Shown here: piece by piece, positions 18,906 to 28,210 of the stretch
How the letters are laid out: every line of letters begins with the position of its first letter
Numbering within the stretch: the stretch's first letter is position 1
Source: Gammaproteobacteria bacterium
GTDB lineage: Bacteria > Pseudomonadota > Gammaproteobacteria > Burkholderiales > Burkholderiaceae_C
Length of the DNA: 64,000 nt
Reading direction: 5' to 3'
NCBI GenBank assembly: GCA_018828125.1
Contig: JAHJWB010000010.1
Location: 115,004 to 179,003 of the forward strand
Notes under the pieces: generated by a model
Database searches by the model: none
The model's input: the letters and a program-made list of their open reading frames with translations, nothing else
What the model was told of the DNA's origin: nothing
Program-made: the position numbers and the translations under genes

Positions 18906-19931
18906 ATGATGAAACTGTGGTCTGTGGTTTTGGTGGCAATGCTGGCGTTTGCACACGCCGACGCAGACGCCCGACGTATGGGTGGTGGCAAATCGATGGG
19001 CAAGCAGTCAAGCAACGTGACCCAGCGTGATTCGGCTACACCTCCTGCTACACCTGGGGCTCCGGCGCAAAACGCAACCAACGCGGCGGCGGCCAAGCCC
19101 GGCGCCGCAGCGCCCGCTGCAGCCGCAGCCAAGAAGCCATGGGGCGCCATGCTGGGCGGTCTGGCCGCTGGCCTGGGTCTCGCCTGGCTGGCCAGTTCCC
19201 TGGGGCTGGGCGCCGGGTTCGCCAATATCCTGATGATCGCGTTGCTGGCGTTTGCCGCATTTGCCATCTTCAAGATGGTGATGCGTGCCCGCAGTGGCGG
19301 CGCAGGCGGTGCGGGTGCAACGGCAGGTGGGGCTCCATTCGCCTTTCAGGGCGCGGGTGCACCGACGCCCGCCGGCGCGCAAGTGCCTCCGCAGTACAGC
19401 CCCAATAACGTGGGCAACGACGCATCGGCTCGTCCTTGGGAGCGCAGCAGCATGGCGTTTGATGCGTCCCGCCAGGCGCAAGGTGGCCAGGTGGGTACGG
19501 GCGTGGTCATCGGTTCTGGTCTGTCGGGTTCGCAGAACTGGGGTGTGCCGGAAGGTTTTGACACCGAAGGTTTCCTGACGGCTGCCAAGCGCAATTTCGT
19601 TACCCTGCAGGCCGCCTGGGATGGTTCGGACATCAACACGTTGCGGTCGATGATGACCGACAGCATGCTCGACGAGATTCGCACCCAGCTGACCGAGCGC
19701 GAAACCCACCGGGGCGCCCAACCCAACCACACCGAAGTGGTGATGATTGAAGCCCAGCTGCTGGGCATCGAGGACCTGGGCGACGGCTACATGGCCAGCG
19801 TCGAGTTCTCCGGCATGATCCGCGAAGAGCTCTCTGCGGGCCCCAGCCCGTTCCGCGAAGTGTGGAATATGACCAAATCCAAGGCCGGCAACAGCGGCTG
19901 GCTGGTGGCGGGCGTGCAAGCGCTGCAATAA
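18906..19931 (+). CDS. Tim44-like domain protein in the ubiquinone cluster
   Basis: A 341-residue protein with an N-terminal signal (KLWSVVLVAMLAFAHADA), a low-complexity Ala/Pro/Gly region, one or two hydrophobic segments (about residues 80-125), another flexible region and a C-terminal Tim44-like domain (GFDTEGFLTAAKRNFVTLQ, then LRSMMTDSMLDEIRTQL). In mitochondria this domain binds membranes and the import motor; bacterial members have unknown roles. Its position between ubiE and ubiJ-ubiB suggests a link to membrane quinone synthesis, but that is inference. A second ATG follows immediately (18909). A ribosome-binding site GGAGA lies 5-12 bases upstream. Confidence 0.8.
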   Translation: MMKLWSVVLVAMLAFAHADADARRMGGGKSMGKQSSNVTQRDSATPPATPGAPAQNATNAAAAKPGAAAPAAAAAKKPWGAMLGGLAAGLGLAWLASSLGLGAGFANILMIALLAFAAFAIFKMVMRARSGGAGGAGATAGGAPFAFQGAGAPTPAGAQVPPQYSPNNVGNDASARPWERSSMAFDASRQAQGGQVGTGVVIGSGLSGSQNWGVPEGFDTEGFLTAAKRNFVTLQAAWDGSDINTLRSMMTDSMLDEIRTQLTERETHRGAQPNHTEVVMIEAQLLGIEDLGDGYMASVEFSGMIREELSAGPSPFREVWNMTKSKAGNSGWLVAGVQALQ

Positions 19932-19983
19932 AGCAAAAGCCCCACATTGGGGGCTATCCCAGTTCAGGGAATAATCGGGGACT

Positions 19984-20592
19984 ATGGCAACACCACAGTC
20001 CCCTTTTTCGTTTCTGGACGGCCTCTTCGAGCGTGTGGCCGCCGGCCCTCAACCACCGCTATGGCTCGTGCATGAGGTGCAGCAGCGTTTGGTGCTGTTC
20101 CTCAATCATGTGCTGATGCAAGAGAGCGAGGCCATGGACCGCCTGGTGCGGCAAAAAGGCCGCGTTGCCCGCGTGCAGTGGCGTGCCTATTCGATGGCGC
20201 TGGTCATCACCCCTGCGGGGCTGTTCAATCTGGCCTCAGAGGGCGCGGTGCCTGATTTGCAGCTGGAAGTGACGGAAACGTCGCCGCTCACGCTGGCCCA
20301 GGGCGCGCTGCGCGGCGACAAGCCCTCTATCCGTATCGAGGGCGATGTGCAACTGGCGGCTGAAATCAACTGGCTGGTCGATCACGTGCGCTGGGACGTG
20401 GAAGAAGATCTGGCCCGTGTGATTGGGGATGCCCCCGCGCACACCGTGGCCCAAGTGGCTGGTCGCGCTGCGCAGGCGTTGCGCCAGTTTGTGGGGGCTC
20501 GTGTCGCACCTGCGGCTAGGGGGGCCGCATCCGTGGCTGCGCCTTCTGCCTCGGCCCCGCCTGCGAGTGGTTCCGGCCGGGCCGACGCATGA
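19984..20592 (+). CDS. ubiJ: Ubiquinone biosynthesis accessory factor UbiJ (SCP2 domain)
   Basis: UbiJ binds isoprenoid quinone intermediates through an SCP2 lipid-binding domain and is part of the soluble Ubi metabolon with UbiK. The 202-residue protein shows the SCP2 core ([16 protein letters not shown], then [20 protein letters not shown]) and the C-terminal helix [19 protein letters not shown] common in UbiJ, ending in an Ala/Pro-rich tail. Its stop overlaps the ubiB ATG (ATGA at 20589), so the two are coupled, as in E. coli where ubiE-ubiJ-ubiB form an operon. Confidence 0.9.
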   Translation: MATPQSPFSFLDGLFERVAAGPQPPLWLVHEVQQRLVLFLNHVLMQESEAMDRLVRQKGRVARVQWRAYSMALVITPAGLFNLASEGAVPDLQLEVTETSPLTLAQGALRGDKPSIRIEGDVQLAAEINWLVDHVRWDVEEDLARVIGDAPAHTVAQVAGRAAQALRQFVGARVAPAARGAASVAAPSASAPPASGSGRADA

Positions 20593-22154
20593 AGCGATTC
20601 CTGCGGGGGGCTTCCATCCTGTGGGTGGTGTTCCGGTACGGGCTGGACGGCATGGTGCTCGACAGCTTTCAGAAACCGTGGTTGCGACTGCTTTCGCGCG
20701 TTCTCTCGATCGGCCGCAACCTCGATGCGCCGCGCGGCCAGCGCTTGCGCGAGGCGCTGGAACGTTTGGGGCCAATCTTCGTCAAGTTTGGACAGGTGCT
20801 GTCCACGCGTCGTGACTTGCTGCCCGCAGACGTGGCAGATGAACTGGCGCGTCTGCAGGACCGGGTGCCCCCGTTCCACCACGACATTGCCATTGCGACC
20901 ATAGAGCGCGCTTTCCGCCGCCCGGTGGACGAGGTCTTTACCTCGTTTGACCGCACCCCTGTGGCCAGTGCCTCGATAGCGCAGGTGCACTTTGCCACTC
21001 TGCGTGACCGCCACGGCATTGCACGGGAGGTTGCCGTCAAGGTGCTGCGCCCGGGCATGCTGCCGGTGATCGAGAAGGACCTGAGCCTCATGCGCATGAT
21101 GGCAGGCTGGGTCGAAGGGCTGTCTGCCGACGGCAAGCGCCTCAAACCCCGCGAGGTGGTGGCCGAGTTCGACAACTACCTGCACGACGAGCTGGACCTG
21201 GTGCGTGAAGCCGCCAATGCCGCGCAGTTGCGCCGCAACATGCAGGGGCTGGATCTGGTGCTGATCCCGGAGATTTTCTGGGACTTCTGCCACCCCGAAG
21301 TCATGGTGATGCAGCGCATGAAGGGCGTGCCCATCAGCCAGATGGAGCGCTTGCGCGATGCCGGTGTGGACATCCCCAAGCTGGCGCGCGATGGGGTCAC
21401 CATCTTCTTCACGCAGGTGTTTCGCGACGGGTTCTTCCATGCCGATATGCACCCGGGCAACATCCAGGTCAGCCTGGACCCCGCGACGTTCGGGCGGTAT
21501 ATCTCGCTCGACTTCGGCATCGTGGGCACCCTGACCGAGTCCGACAAGGAATACCTGGCGCAGAACTTCGTGGCGTTCTTCCGGCGCGACTACAAGCGCG
21601 TGGCCGAACTGCACATCGAGAGCGGCTGGGTGCCGCCCGAGACGCGTGTCAACGACCTGGAATCGGCGATCCGCGCCGTGTGCGAGCCTTATTTCGACCG
21701 GCCACTCAAGGAAATTTCGCTCGGCATGGTGCTGATGCGCCTGTTCCAGACCTCGCGCCGCTTCCACGTCGAGATACAACCCCAACTGGTGCTGCTGCAA
21801 AAGACCCTCCTCAACATTGAAGGCTTGGGCCGTGAGCTGGACCCGGAACTTGACCTGTGGAGCACCGCCAAGCCTTTTCTTGAAAAATGGATGCTCGACC
21901 AGATGGGGCCGCAGCGCCTGTGGCGTGAGTTGCGGGCAGAAGCGCCGCACTACGCCAAGCTGATCCCTGAGCTGCCACGCCTGCTGTACGACGCCTTGCG
22001 CCAACGCCCTGCAGACCAGCAACATGCGTTGCGGGATTTGCTGGAGGCGCAAAGCCGCACCAACCGCCTGCTGCAGTCCATCATCTATGGCGGGTTGGGG
22101 TTTGTCCTGGGTTTGCTGGCGATGCAGCTTTTCGTGCGCCTGCGGATTTTCTAG
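20589..22154 (+). CDS. ubiB: Ubiquinone biosynthesis protein kinase-like factor UbiB
   Basis: An atypical kinase/ATPase of the COQ8/ADCK family needed for ubiquinone synthesis and probably for extracting quinone intermediates from the membrane. The 521-residue protein has the KxGQ motif ([17 protein letters not shown]), the Ala-rich loop [13 protein letters not shown], the catalytic [10 protein letters not shown] and metal-binding LDFGIVGT. Two C-terminal hydrophobic helices ([16 protein letters not shown]) anchor it in the membrane. The ATG at 20589 overlaps the ubiJ stop. Confidence 0.96.
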   Translation: MKRFLRGASILWVVFRYGLDGMVLDSFQKPWLRLLSRVLSIGRNLDAPRGQRLREALERLGPIFVKFGQVLSTRRDLLPADVADELARLQDRVPPFHHDIAIATIERAFRRPVDEVFTSFDRTPVASASIAQVHFATLRDRHGIAREVAVKVLRPGMLPVIEKDLSLMRMMAGWVEGLSADGKRLKPREVVAEFDNYLHDELDLVREAANAAQLRRNMQGLDLVLIPEIFWDFCHPEVMVMQRMKGVPISQMERLRDAGVDIPKLARDGVTIFFTQVFRDGFFHADMHPGNIQVSLDPATFGRYISLDFGIVGTLTESDKEYLAQNFVAFFRRDYKRVAELHIESGWVPPETRVNDLESAIRAVCEPYFDRPLKEISLGMVLMRLFQTSRRFHVEIQPQLVLLQKTLLNIEGLGRELDPELDLWSTAKPFLEKWMLDQMGPQRLWRELRAEAPHYAKLIPELPRLLYDALRQRPADQQHALRDLLEAQSRTNRLLQSIIYGGLGFVLGLLAMQLFVRLRIF

Positions 22155-22174
22155 AAACGCGAAAGAACGTGTTT

Positions 22175-22195
22175 GGAGGCACGAAAGTTGCCTCC
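22175..22195 (+). other. Small hairpin after ubiB
   Basis: GGAGGCA, 7-base loop, TGCCTCC, 21 bases past the ubiB stop. There is no T-run directly after it, so it is only a candidate 3'-end structure for the ubi operon. Confidence 0.45.
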
Positions 22196-22332
22196 ATAAT
22201 CCGCAGCAACTTTTGTTACGACATTCGTAAAGAAGTGGTCACCTTTTGGTCTGCGGGGCGCCACCTACCGGTGTGGTTTGAACAGCGCGCCTTGCAGTTT
22301 TGCAACCCCCTTTGGAGTTTCGGAGCGGCGCC

Positions 22333-23784
22333 ATGCTGATCACGTTCATCGTTCTGTACCTGCTGGTCTCAATCGGTATTGGCCTGTATGCCGCCACCCG
22401 CGTGCACAACACAGCCGACTATGCGGTAGCCGGGCGCAGTTTGCCCCTGGCGGTGGTGATTGCCACCACGTTTGCCACCTGGTTCGGTTCAGAGACCGTG
22501 TTGGGGGTGTCGGCCCGTTTTGTGGATGGCGGGCTGGGTTCCGTGGTCGAAGACCCCTTTGGCGCTTCGATGTGCCTGATCCTGGTGGGGCTCTTTTTTG
22601 CCTACAAGCTGTACAAGAAGAACCTGATCACTCTGGGTGACTACTACCGCCAGCGCTACGGACGGGTGATTGAGGTGGCCTGTTCGGCCATCATCATGTT
22701 CAGTTATCTCGGTTGGGTCGCGGCGCAGATCACAGCGTTGGGGTTGGTATTCAATCTGCTCACGCAAGGCGCAGTGTCCGTCACGCTGGGCATGGTCATC
22801 GGCACCGTCATCGTGCTGATCTACACCTTGTACGGTGGCATGTGGTCCGTGGCCATGACCGATTTCGTACAGATGATCGTGATTGCGCTTGGTCTTCTGG
22901 CCATTGCCTGGTACGCCGGTGATCTCGCAGGGGGAGCGGGCAAAGTAATTGAGTTTGCTGCGCGGGAGGGCAAGTTCCAGTTTTTCCCGACCGGGGGTGC
23001 CAAGGAGTGGACGTTCTTCATTGCCGCAGCGATCACGATGATGCTGGGCTCGATCCCCCAGCAGGATGTGTTCCAGCGTGTGATGTCGTCCAACAGCGCT
23101 GAGACCGCCCGCAAGGGGCCTGTGATTGGCGGCATCTTGTACCTGCTGTTTGCCTTCATTCCCATGTTTGTGGTGACGGCGGCCGTGCTGATCATGCCGG
23201 AGGCAGCGCAAGCGCTTCTGAAAGACGATCCCCAGAAGTTGTTGCCCACCCTGGTGATGGAGCGCATGCCGCTGGTACTGCAGGTGGCCTTTTTCGGCGC
23301 CTTGCTGTCGGCCATCATGTCGACCGCGTCCGCCACTTTGCTGGCGCCATCCACCACGTTTGTCGAGAACATCCTGCACAACCTGCGGCCGGGCATGACG
23401 GATGCCCAGACCCTCAAGGCCATGCGCATCTCGGTGCTGGTGTTCACCGCCTGTGTTCTGACCTATGCCATCACCATGCAGGGCACCTCGATCTACGAAA
23501 TGGTGTCGGGCGCTTACCAGGTGCCGCTGGTGGGGGCGTTTGTGCCTCTGGTCTTTGGTCTTTACTGGAAGCGCGCCTCCACCCAAGGAGCACTGCTGGC
23601 AGTGGCCATGGGTTTGGGCGTCTGGCTGCTGTTTGTGGCCAGTCCCGTGTTGTCCGAAGCGTTCCCGCAGCAGTTGGCGGGTGTGCTGGCGGCGCTGGTC
23701 GGCATGATTGGCGGCTCCCTAGCGCCACAGTGGATCGATGACCACAAGGGCCAGGTCACGCACTACGAAGGCAGCGCAGGCTGA
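22333..23784 (+). CDS. Sodium:solute symporter family protein
   Basis: A 483-residue inner-membrane transporter of the SSS family, which couple solute uptake to sodium. About 12-13 hydrophobic segments can be traced, beginning MLITFIVLYLLVSIGIGLYA. Family features include the extramembrane segment RVHNTADYAVAGRSLPLAV and ATTFATWFGSETVLGVSARF, and later YTLYGGMWSVAMTDFVQM. The substrate cannot be read from sequence. I chose ATG 22333; an upstream in-frame start exists in the spacer but adds non-hydrophobic residues atypical of the family. It appears to be a single gene, 178 bp beyond ubiB. Confidence 0.9.
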   Translation: MLITFIVLYLLVSIGIGLYAATRVHNTADYAVAGRSLPLAVVIATTFATWFGSETVLGVSARFVDGGLGSVVEDPFGASMCLILVGLFFAYKLYKKNLITLGDYYRQRYGRVIEVACSAIIMFSYLGWVAAQITALGLVFNLLTQGAVSVTLGMVIGTVIVLIYTLYGGMWSVAMTDFVQMIVIALGLLAIAWYAGDLAGGAGKVIEFAAREGKFQFFPTGGAKEWTFFIAAAITMMLGSIPQQDVFQRVMSSNSAETARKGPVIGGILYLLFAFIPMFVVTAAVLIMPEAAQALLKDDPQKLLPTLVMERMPLVLQVAFFGALLSAIMSTASATLLAPSTTFVENILHNLRPGMTDAQTLKAMRISVLVFTACVLTYAITMQGTSIYEMVSGAYQVPLVGAFVPLVFGLYWKRASTQGALLAVAMGLGVWLLFVASPVLSEAFPQQLAGVLAALVGMIGGSLAPQWIDDHKGQVTHYEGSAG

Positions 23785-23873
23785 AAGCCAAGCCCCATGC
23801 CGGTGGCGTGGGGCTTGCGGATGGGCGTGCCGCCTATAATTGAGGGTTTTGCACTTTCCCTCCACACTCTGAC

Positions 23874-24221
23874 ATGCCTATTTACGCCTACAAATGCGGC
23901 TCCTGCGGCCATGCCAAGGATGTGCTTCAAAAAATCTCGGATCCCCTGCTCACGGTGTGCCCCGCTTGCGGTGCAGAAGCGTTTACCAAGCAGGTGACTG
24001 CTGCAGGGTTTCAACTCAAGGGCTCGGGTTGGTATGTGACGGATTTCCGCGGCGGCAACAGCGGCGCTCCGTCCCCCGATGCCAAGCCAGGGGCGGCCGC
24101 CGAGCCTGCTCCTGCCGCCGCGCCAGCCGCTGCTGTTGATGCTCCTAAAAAAGAAGCTGCTAGCGTAAGTGCACCAAGCGCTGGCGGCACTTCTTCTCCT
24201 TCTTCAACTCCGTCCACCTGA
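23874..24221 (+). CDS. FmdB family zinc-ribbon protein
   Basis: A 115-residue protein starting MPIYAYKCGSCG, with CxxC at 8-11 and 29-32 (VCPACG) forming a zinc ribbon, then KQVTAAGFQLKGSGWYVTDF as in FmdB-type putative regulators. The Ala/Pro/Ser-rich tail from about residue 65 is disordered. About residues 88-109 (PKKEAASVSAPSAGGTSS) are encoded by a degenerate copy of repeat family 1. It lies just upstream of the DUF502 gene (7-base gap), followed by aspS, an arrangement seen often in beta-proteobacteria. Molecular role unknown. Confidence 0.88.
   Translation: MPIYAYKCGSCGHAKDVLQKISDPLLTVCPACGAEAFTKQVTAAGFQLKGSGWYVTDFRGGNSGAPSPDAKPGAAAEPAPAAAPAAAVDAPKKEAASVSAPSAGGTSSPSSTPST
24136..24200 (+). 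repeat. Palindromic repeat family 1, copy 7 (degenerate, inside fmdB-like gene)
   Basis: TTGATGCTCCTAAAAAAGAA, then GCTGCTAGCG, a changed spacer, AAGCGCTGGCGGC, then ACTTCTTCTCC. It shares TTGnnGCTCCT with copies 4 and 11, and the GGCGGC flank of copy 11. Base changes have removed half of the palindrome while preserving the frame. Confidence 0.65.
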
Positions 24222-24228
24222 GTCCTTG

Positions 24229-24852
24229 ATGGCTGCCTTGCGCAAATGGCTGTTGACCGGCCTTCTGGTGATCGTGCCAGGGGTGATCACGGCGTGGGTG
24301 CTCAACTGGATTGTGAGCACGCTGGACCAGACCCTGCAGATCTTGCCAGTCGCATGGCACCCAGACCGGTTGATCGGATTCCACATTCCCGGCTTCGGGG
24401 TGGTGCTGACGTTGGTAATTTTGTTGGTGGTGGGTGCGGTCGCCAGCAACTTTGCCGGACGCAAGCTGGTGCAGTGGGGCGATGCCGTGGTGCATCGCAT
24501 TCCGGTCGTTCGCTCCATTTATTCCAGCGTCAAGCAGGTGTCAGACACCCTGTTTTCCGAGAGCGGCAACGCATTTCGCAAGGCGGTGCTGGTGCAGTGG
24601 CCTCGTGAAGGGGTCTGGACGGTGGCGTTTGTCACGGGTTCTCCCAACGGGGAAGTGGCTGCCTACCTGCGCGATGAGTTTGTCAGCGTTTATGTGCCCA
24701 CCACGCCCAACCCCACGGGCGGATATTTCGTGATGGTGCGCAAGAGCGACTGCGTCGAGCTCGACATGAGCGTGGATGCAGCCCTCAAATACATTGTTTC
24801 GATGGGCGTGGTCGCTCCCCCGGATCCCACGCTCGTGTCTCCCAGTAAGTGA
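24229..24852 (+). CDS. DUF502 family membrane protein
   Basis: A 207-residue inner-membrane protein starting MAALRKWLLTGLLVIVPGVI. It has two transmembrane helices, about residues 8-30 and 60-82, and a conserved cytoplasmic part with IPVVRSIYSSVKQVSDTLF, VLVQWPREGVWTVAFVTG and VFVPTTP-like VYVPTTPNPTGGYF. Function unknown; the family occurs widely in bacteria and plants. The ATG at 24229 is preferred over an in-frame GTG/ATG region upstream that overlaps the FmdB-like gene. It is followed by aspS after 40 bases, in the same direction. Confidence 0.9.
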   Translation: MAALRKWLLTGLLVIVPGVITAWVLNWIVSTLDQTLQILPVAWHPDRLIGFHIPGFGVVLTLVILLVVGAVASNFAGRKLVQWGDAVVHRIPVVRSIYSSVKQVSDTLFSESGNAFRKAVLVQWPREGVWTVAFVTGSPNGEVAAYLRDEFVSVYVPTTPNPTGGYFVMVRKSDCVELDMSVDAALKYIVSMGVVAPPDPTLVSPSK

Positions 24853-24892
24853 ATCTTTTTAATGCGCCACAGCGGCGCCGGAAGTTATTGCC

Positions 24893-26707
24893 ATGGCCAT
24901 GCGTTCCCACTATTGCGGTCTTGTGACCGAAGCCCTGCTGGGCCAAACCGTCACCCTGTCGGGCTGGGTGAACCGCCGCCGCGACCACGGTGGTGTGATC
25001 TTCATCGACCTGCGCGACCGCGAAGGTTATGTGCAGGTGGTGTGCGACCCCGACCGTGCCGAGATGTTCAAGGTGGCCGAAGACGTGCGCAATGAGTTCT
25101 GCGTGCAAGTCAAGGGTGTGGTGCGTGCGCGCCCTGCAGGCACGACCAACGACAAGCTCAAGACCGGCCAGATCGAAGTGCTGTGCCATGAGCTGAACGT
25201 GCTCAACCCTTCCGTCACGCCTCCGTTCCAGATCGACGAAGAAAACCTGTCGGAAACCACGCGCCTCACGCACCGCGTGCTGGACCTGCGCCGCCCCTAC
25301 ATGCAGAACAACCTCATGCTGCGTTACAAGGTGGCGATGGAGGTGCGCAAGTTCCTGGATGCGAATGGGTTCATCGACATCGAAACCCCCATGCTCACCA
25401 AGAGCACGCCCGAAGGCGCGCGCGACTATCTGGTGCCAAGCCGCGTGCACGACGGCCACTTTTTTGCGCTGCCGCAGTCGCCCCAATTGTTCAAGCAGCT
25501 CTTGATGGTGGCGGGCTTTGACCGCTACTACCAGATCACCAAGTGCTTCCGCGACGAAGACCTGCGTGCTGACCGCCAGCCTGAATTCACCCAGATCGAT
25601 ATCGAAACATCGTTCATGGAAGAGCAGGACATTCGCGACATGTTCCAGGGCATGATCAAGACGGTGTTCCAGAACACGCTGGGCGTGGATCTGGGCGAGT
25701 TCCCCGTCATGACCTACCAGGACGCGGCACGCCTGTATGGCTCGGACAAGCCCGACCTGCGCGTGAAGCTCGAATTCGCCGAACTCACCGACGTGATGAA
25801 GGACGTCGACTTCAAGGTGTTCTCGGGCGCCGCCAACATGAAGAACGGGCGTGTGGTGGGTCTGCGCATTCCGGGTGGTTCGGTCGAAGGCGGTGGCATC
25901 AGCCGCGGCGAGATCGACGCCTACACCGAGTTCGTCAAGATCTACGGCGCCAAGGGCCTGGCCTACATCCGCGTCAACGAGTTGGCCAAGGGCCGTGATG
26001 GCCTGCAAAGCCCCATTGTGAAGAACATCCACGACGCAGCGCTGCAGGCGGTCCTGGAACGCACGGGCGCACAAGACGGCGACCTGATCTTCTTCGGCGC
26101 CGACAAGGAAAAGATCGTCAACGACGCCATCGGTGCGCTGCGCATCAAGATCGGCCACAGCGAGTTCGGCAAGAAGACGGGCCTGTTTGAAAGCCGCTGG
26201 GCTCCGCTGTGGGTGGTGGACTTCCCGATGTTCGAGTTCGACGAAGACAACCAGCGCTGGAACTCGGTGCACCACCCCTTCACCAGCCCAAAGGATGGCC
26301 ACGAGGACTGGATGGTGACCGCGCCCGAGAAGTGCATCTCCAAGGGCTACGACATGGTGCTCAACGGCTGGGAAATGGGTGGCGGCTCGGTCCGTATCCA
26401 CCGCGCCGATGTGCAGCAAAAGGTGTTCGATGCCCTCAAGATCTCGCCCGAAGAAGCCCAGCTCAAGTTCGGCTTCCTGCTGGACGCGCTCCAGTACGGC
26501 GCGCCTCCCCACGGCGGCCTGGCGTTTGGCCTGGACCGCATCGTGACGCTGATGACCGGTGCCGAATCCATCCGTGACGTGATCGCCTTCCCCAAAACCC
26601 AGCGCGCCCAGTGTCTGCTGACCCAGGCCCCGTCGGTGGTGGACGAAAAGCAATTGCGCGAGCTGCACATTCGCCTGCGCAACCCGGATGCCGTCAAAGC
26701 CGATTGA
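24893..26707 (+). CDS. aspS: Aspartyl-tRNA synthetase
   Basis: Charges tRNA(Asp), and probably tRNA(Asn) in organisms of this group that rely on GatCAB amidation. The 604-residue protein shows an N-terminal OB anticodon-binding domain ([20 protein letters not shown]), class II motif 2 ([19 protein letters not shown]), the bacterial GAD insertion (about residues 290-420) and motif 3 ([15 protein letters not shown]). The start ATG at 24893 is followed by another at 24899; the first matches MAMRSHYCG in relatives. Confidence 0.97.
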   Translation: MAMRSHYCGLVTEALLGQTVTLSGWVNRRRDHGGVIFIDLRDREGYVQVVCDPDRAEMFKVAEDVRNEFCVQVKGVVRARPAGTTNDKLKTGQIEVLCHELNVLNPSVTPPFQIDEENLSETTRLTHRVLDLRRPYMQNNLMLRYKVAMEVRKFLDANGFIDIETPMLTKSTPEGARDYLVPSRVHDGHFFALPQSPQLFKQLLMVAGFDRYYQITKCFRDEDLRADRQPEFTQIDIETSFMEEQDIRDMFQGMIKTVFQNTLGVDLGEFPVMTYQDAARLYGSDKPDLRVKLEFAELTDVMKDVDFKVFSGAANMKNGRVVGLRIPGGSVEGGGISRGEIDAYTEFVKIYGAKGLAYIRVNELAKGRDGLQSPIVKNIHDAALQAVLERTGAQDGDLIFFGADKEKIVNDAIGALRIKIGHSEFGKKTGLFESRWAPLWVVDFPMFEFDEDNQRWNSVHHPFTSPKDGHEDWMVTAPEKCISKGYDMVLNGWEMGGGSVRIHRADVQQKVFDALKISPEEAQLKFGFLLDALQYGAPPHGGLAFGLDRIVTLMTGAESIRDVIAFPKTQRAQCLLTQAPSVVDEKQLRELHIRLRNPDAVKAD

Positions 26708-26760
26708 TCTGCCAGATCATCAGTTCTCCCGTCATTCCATGACCGGGTCACATTGAAAGA

Positions 26761-26796
26761 AAGCGGTAGCGGCCTGTGGCCGATACCGCTTTTTTC
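26761..26796 (+). terminator. Intrinsic terminator of aspS
   Basis: AAGCGGTA (26761-26768) pairs with TACCGCTT (26784-26791); an inner GGCC/GGCC stem closes the loop; a run of T follows directly. It is 53 bp past the aspS stop. Confidence 0.88.
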
Positions 26797-26868
26797 ATGG
26801 GGCTTGTCCATGTTTCTTGATCTGCCCTGCCATTGTTTGCCTGTTCGTCAATTGAATGCGAGGTTGCG

Positions 26869-27681
26869 ATGCGTTGCTCCCTGAAAATTGGTGCGCCCCT
26901 GGTGCTGGTATTGTTGGCCGCGCTGATTTCGGGCTGCGGTGAAAAGAAAACGGAATTGGGCGAGGGCGGCTCAGTGGTGTCGGGCTCTGCGGGCCCCGCT
27001 GGTGCGCAAGGGGCAGACAAGGCCCTGATCCAATGTGCCCAGCCAGTGGCTACGCTGGCGCTGGCGGAAAACCCCCATGGCTACACCGTGTCCAGCTCCT
27101 ACCGCCTGCCGGCCTCCCCTGTGCCGCTCATTCGGCTCATTGCCCAGCAAAGTGGGTGTTTCAGGGTGGTGGATCGTGCAGCCGGGCTGCGGGGCACCGT
27201 GCAGGAGCAAGAGCTCAAAGAAGCGGGTGTGCTGCGCCCAAATTCCACTGTGTCCAAGGGCAAGGGATATGAGGCGCAATATACGTTGACGCCCAGCCTC
27301 ACGTTCAGCGAGCAGGATGCGGGCCGCAGCATCGCCGGGTTGATTGCCATGATCCCGGTGCTGCGCGACATCGCGGGTCTGGTGGGGCTGGCAGAGCAGG
27401 TCAAGTTCAAGGAAGCGCAGACCGCCTTGCTGCTGACCGACAACGAAACCACCGAGCAGGTGGCAGCCGCCACAGGCGCCGCGCGCACTACCGACCTGGG
27501 TGCGGCCGGTGTGCTGTGGGGCCGGATGGGGGGCGCCGGAGGTGCAGGCTGGAGCAACACCAACGAAGGCAAAGTCATTGCGGCGGCGTTTTTCGATTCG
27601 CACAACAAGCTGGTGACGCAGGTGCAATTGTTGCAGGCCAAGGAGCTGCCGCCCCCCGTGGCCACCAAGGGGCTCCGATAG
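26869..27681 (+). CDS. Predicted lipoprotein, CsgG-like
   Basis: A 270-residue protein with a lipoprotein signal: basic start MRCSLKIG, hydrophobic VLVLLAALISGC with the lipidated Cys near residue 23. The mature part resembles the CsgG/HfaB group: a strand (PVATLALAENPHG), RLIAQQSGCFRVVDR, repeated GLRGTVQEQELKEAG, then a central hydrophobic stretch and VIAAAFFDSHNKLVTQVQ at the end. Curli-secretion partners are not seen nearby, so a curli role is not supported; it may be a general envelope lipoprotein. ATG 26869 is chosen because the lipobox then sits at the usual distance. Confidence 0.7.
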   Translation: MRCSLKIGAPLVLVLLAALISGCGEKKTELGEGGSVVSGSAGPAGAQGADKALIQCAQPVATLALAENPHGYTVSSSYRLPASPVPLIRLIAQQSGCFRVVDRAAGLRGTVQEQELKEAGVLRPNSTVSKGKGYEAQYTLTPSLTFSEQDAGRSIAGLIAMIPVLRDIAGLVGLAEQVKFKEAQTALLLTDNETTEQVAAATGAARTTDLGAAGVLWGRMGGAGGAGWSNTNEGKVIAAAFFDSHNKLVTQVQLLQAKELPPPVATKGLR

Positions 27682-27703
27682 GGGCATTGGGAGGCACGGC
27701 GTG

Positions 27704-28168
27704 ATGCCACGGCAGCCTTTCAAGATCCCGGAGTCGGTGCTGGTGGTGATTTACACCCCTGCACGCGACGTGTTGCTGATTCGCCGCACGGGCGGGCAGG
27801 GGCATTGGCAGTCGGTGACGGGCAGCAAAGATGATCTGAGTGAGCCGTTTGCCTGTACCGCGCGCCGCGAGGTGCACGAAGAGACTGGGATCGACGCGCG
27901 AGCCACCGGCTGCGTGTTGACGGACTGGTGCCTTGAAAACGTCTATGACATCTGGCCCCAGTGGTTGCACCGGTATGCGCCTGGCGTGGTGCGCAACCGA
28001 GAACGGGTATTTGGCTTGTGCGTGCCCCCGGGAACGCCCGTGGTGCTCAGCCCACGCGAGCACGACGCCTACCAGTGGCTTCCCTGGCAGCGCGCGGCAG
28101 ATGCCTGCTTTTCCGCGTCGAATGCGGAGGCCTGCCTGCTGTTGCCCCGGTTCGCGCGTGAGGGGTGA
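27704..28168 (+). CDS. nudB: Dihydroneopterin triphosphate diphosphatase (Nudix)
   Basis: Removes pyrophosphate from 7,8-dihydroneopterin triphosphate in folate synthesis. The 154-residue protein starts MPRQPFKIPESVLVVIYT, typical of NudB, and carries the Nudix box REVHEETGI (catalytic Glu residues) preceded by GHWQSVTGSKDD and followed by NRERVFGLCVP. A GGGAGG ribosome-binding site precedes the ATG at 27704; a GTG directly before it is less likely. FolE, the enzyme making the NudB substrate, lies 4 kb away but not in the same operon. Confidence 0.88.
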   Translation: MPRQPFKIPESVLVVIYTPARDVLLIRRTGGQGHWQSVTGSKDDLSEPFACTARREVHEETGIDARATGCVLTDWCLENVYDIWPQWLHRYAPGVVRNRERVFGLCVPPGTPVVLSPREHDAYQWLPWQRAADACFSASNAEACLLLPRFAREG

Positions 28169-28210
28169 AGGGCGTGTGGCGCGGGGGGCGTCGCAGCGGT
28201 TCGCCCGTGG

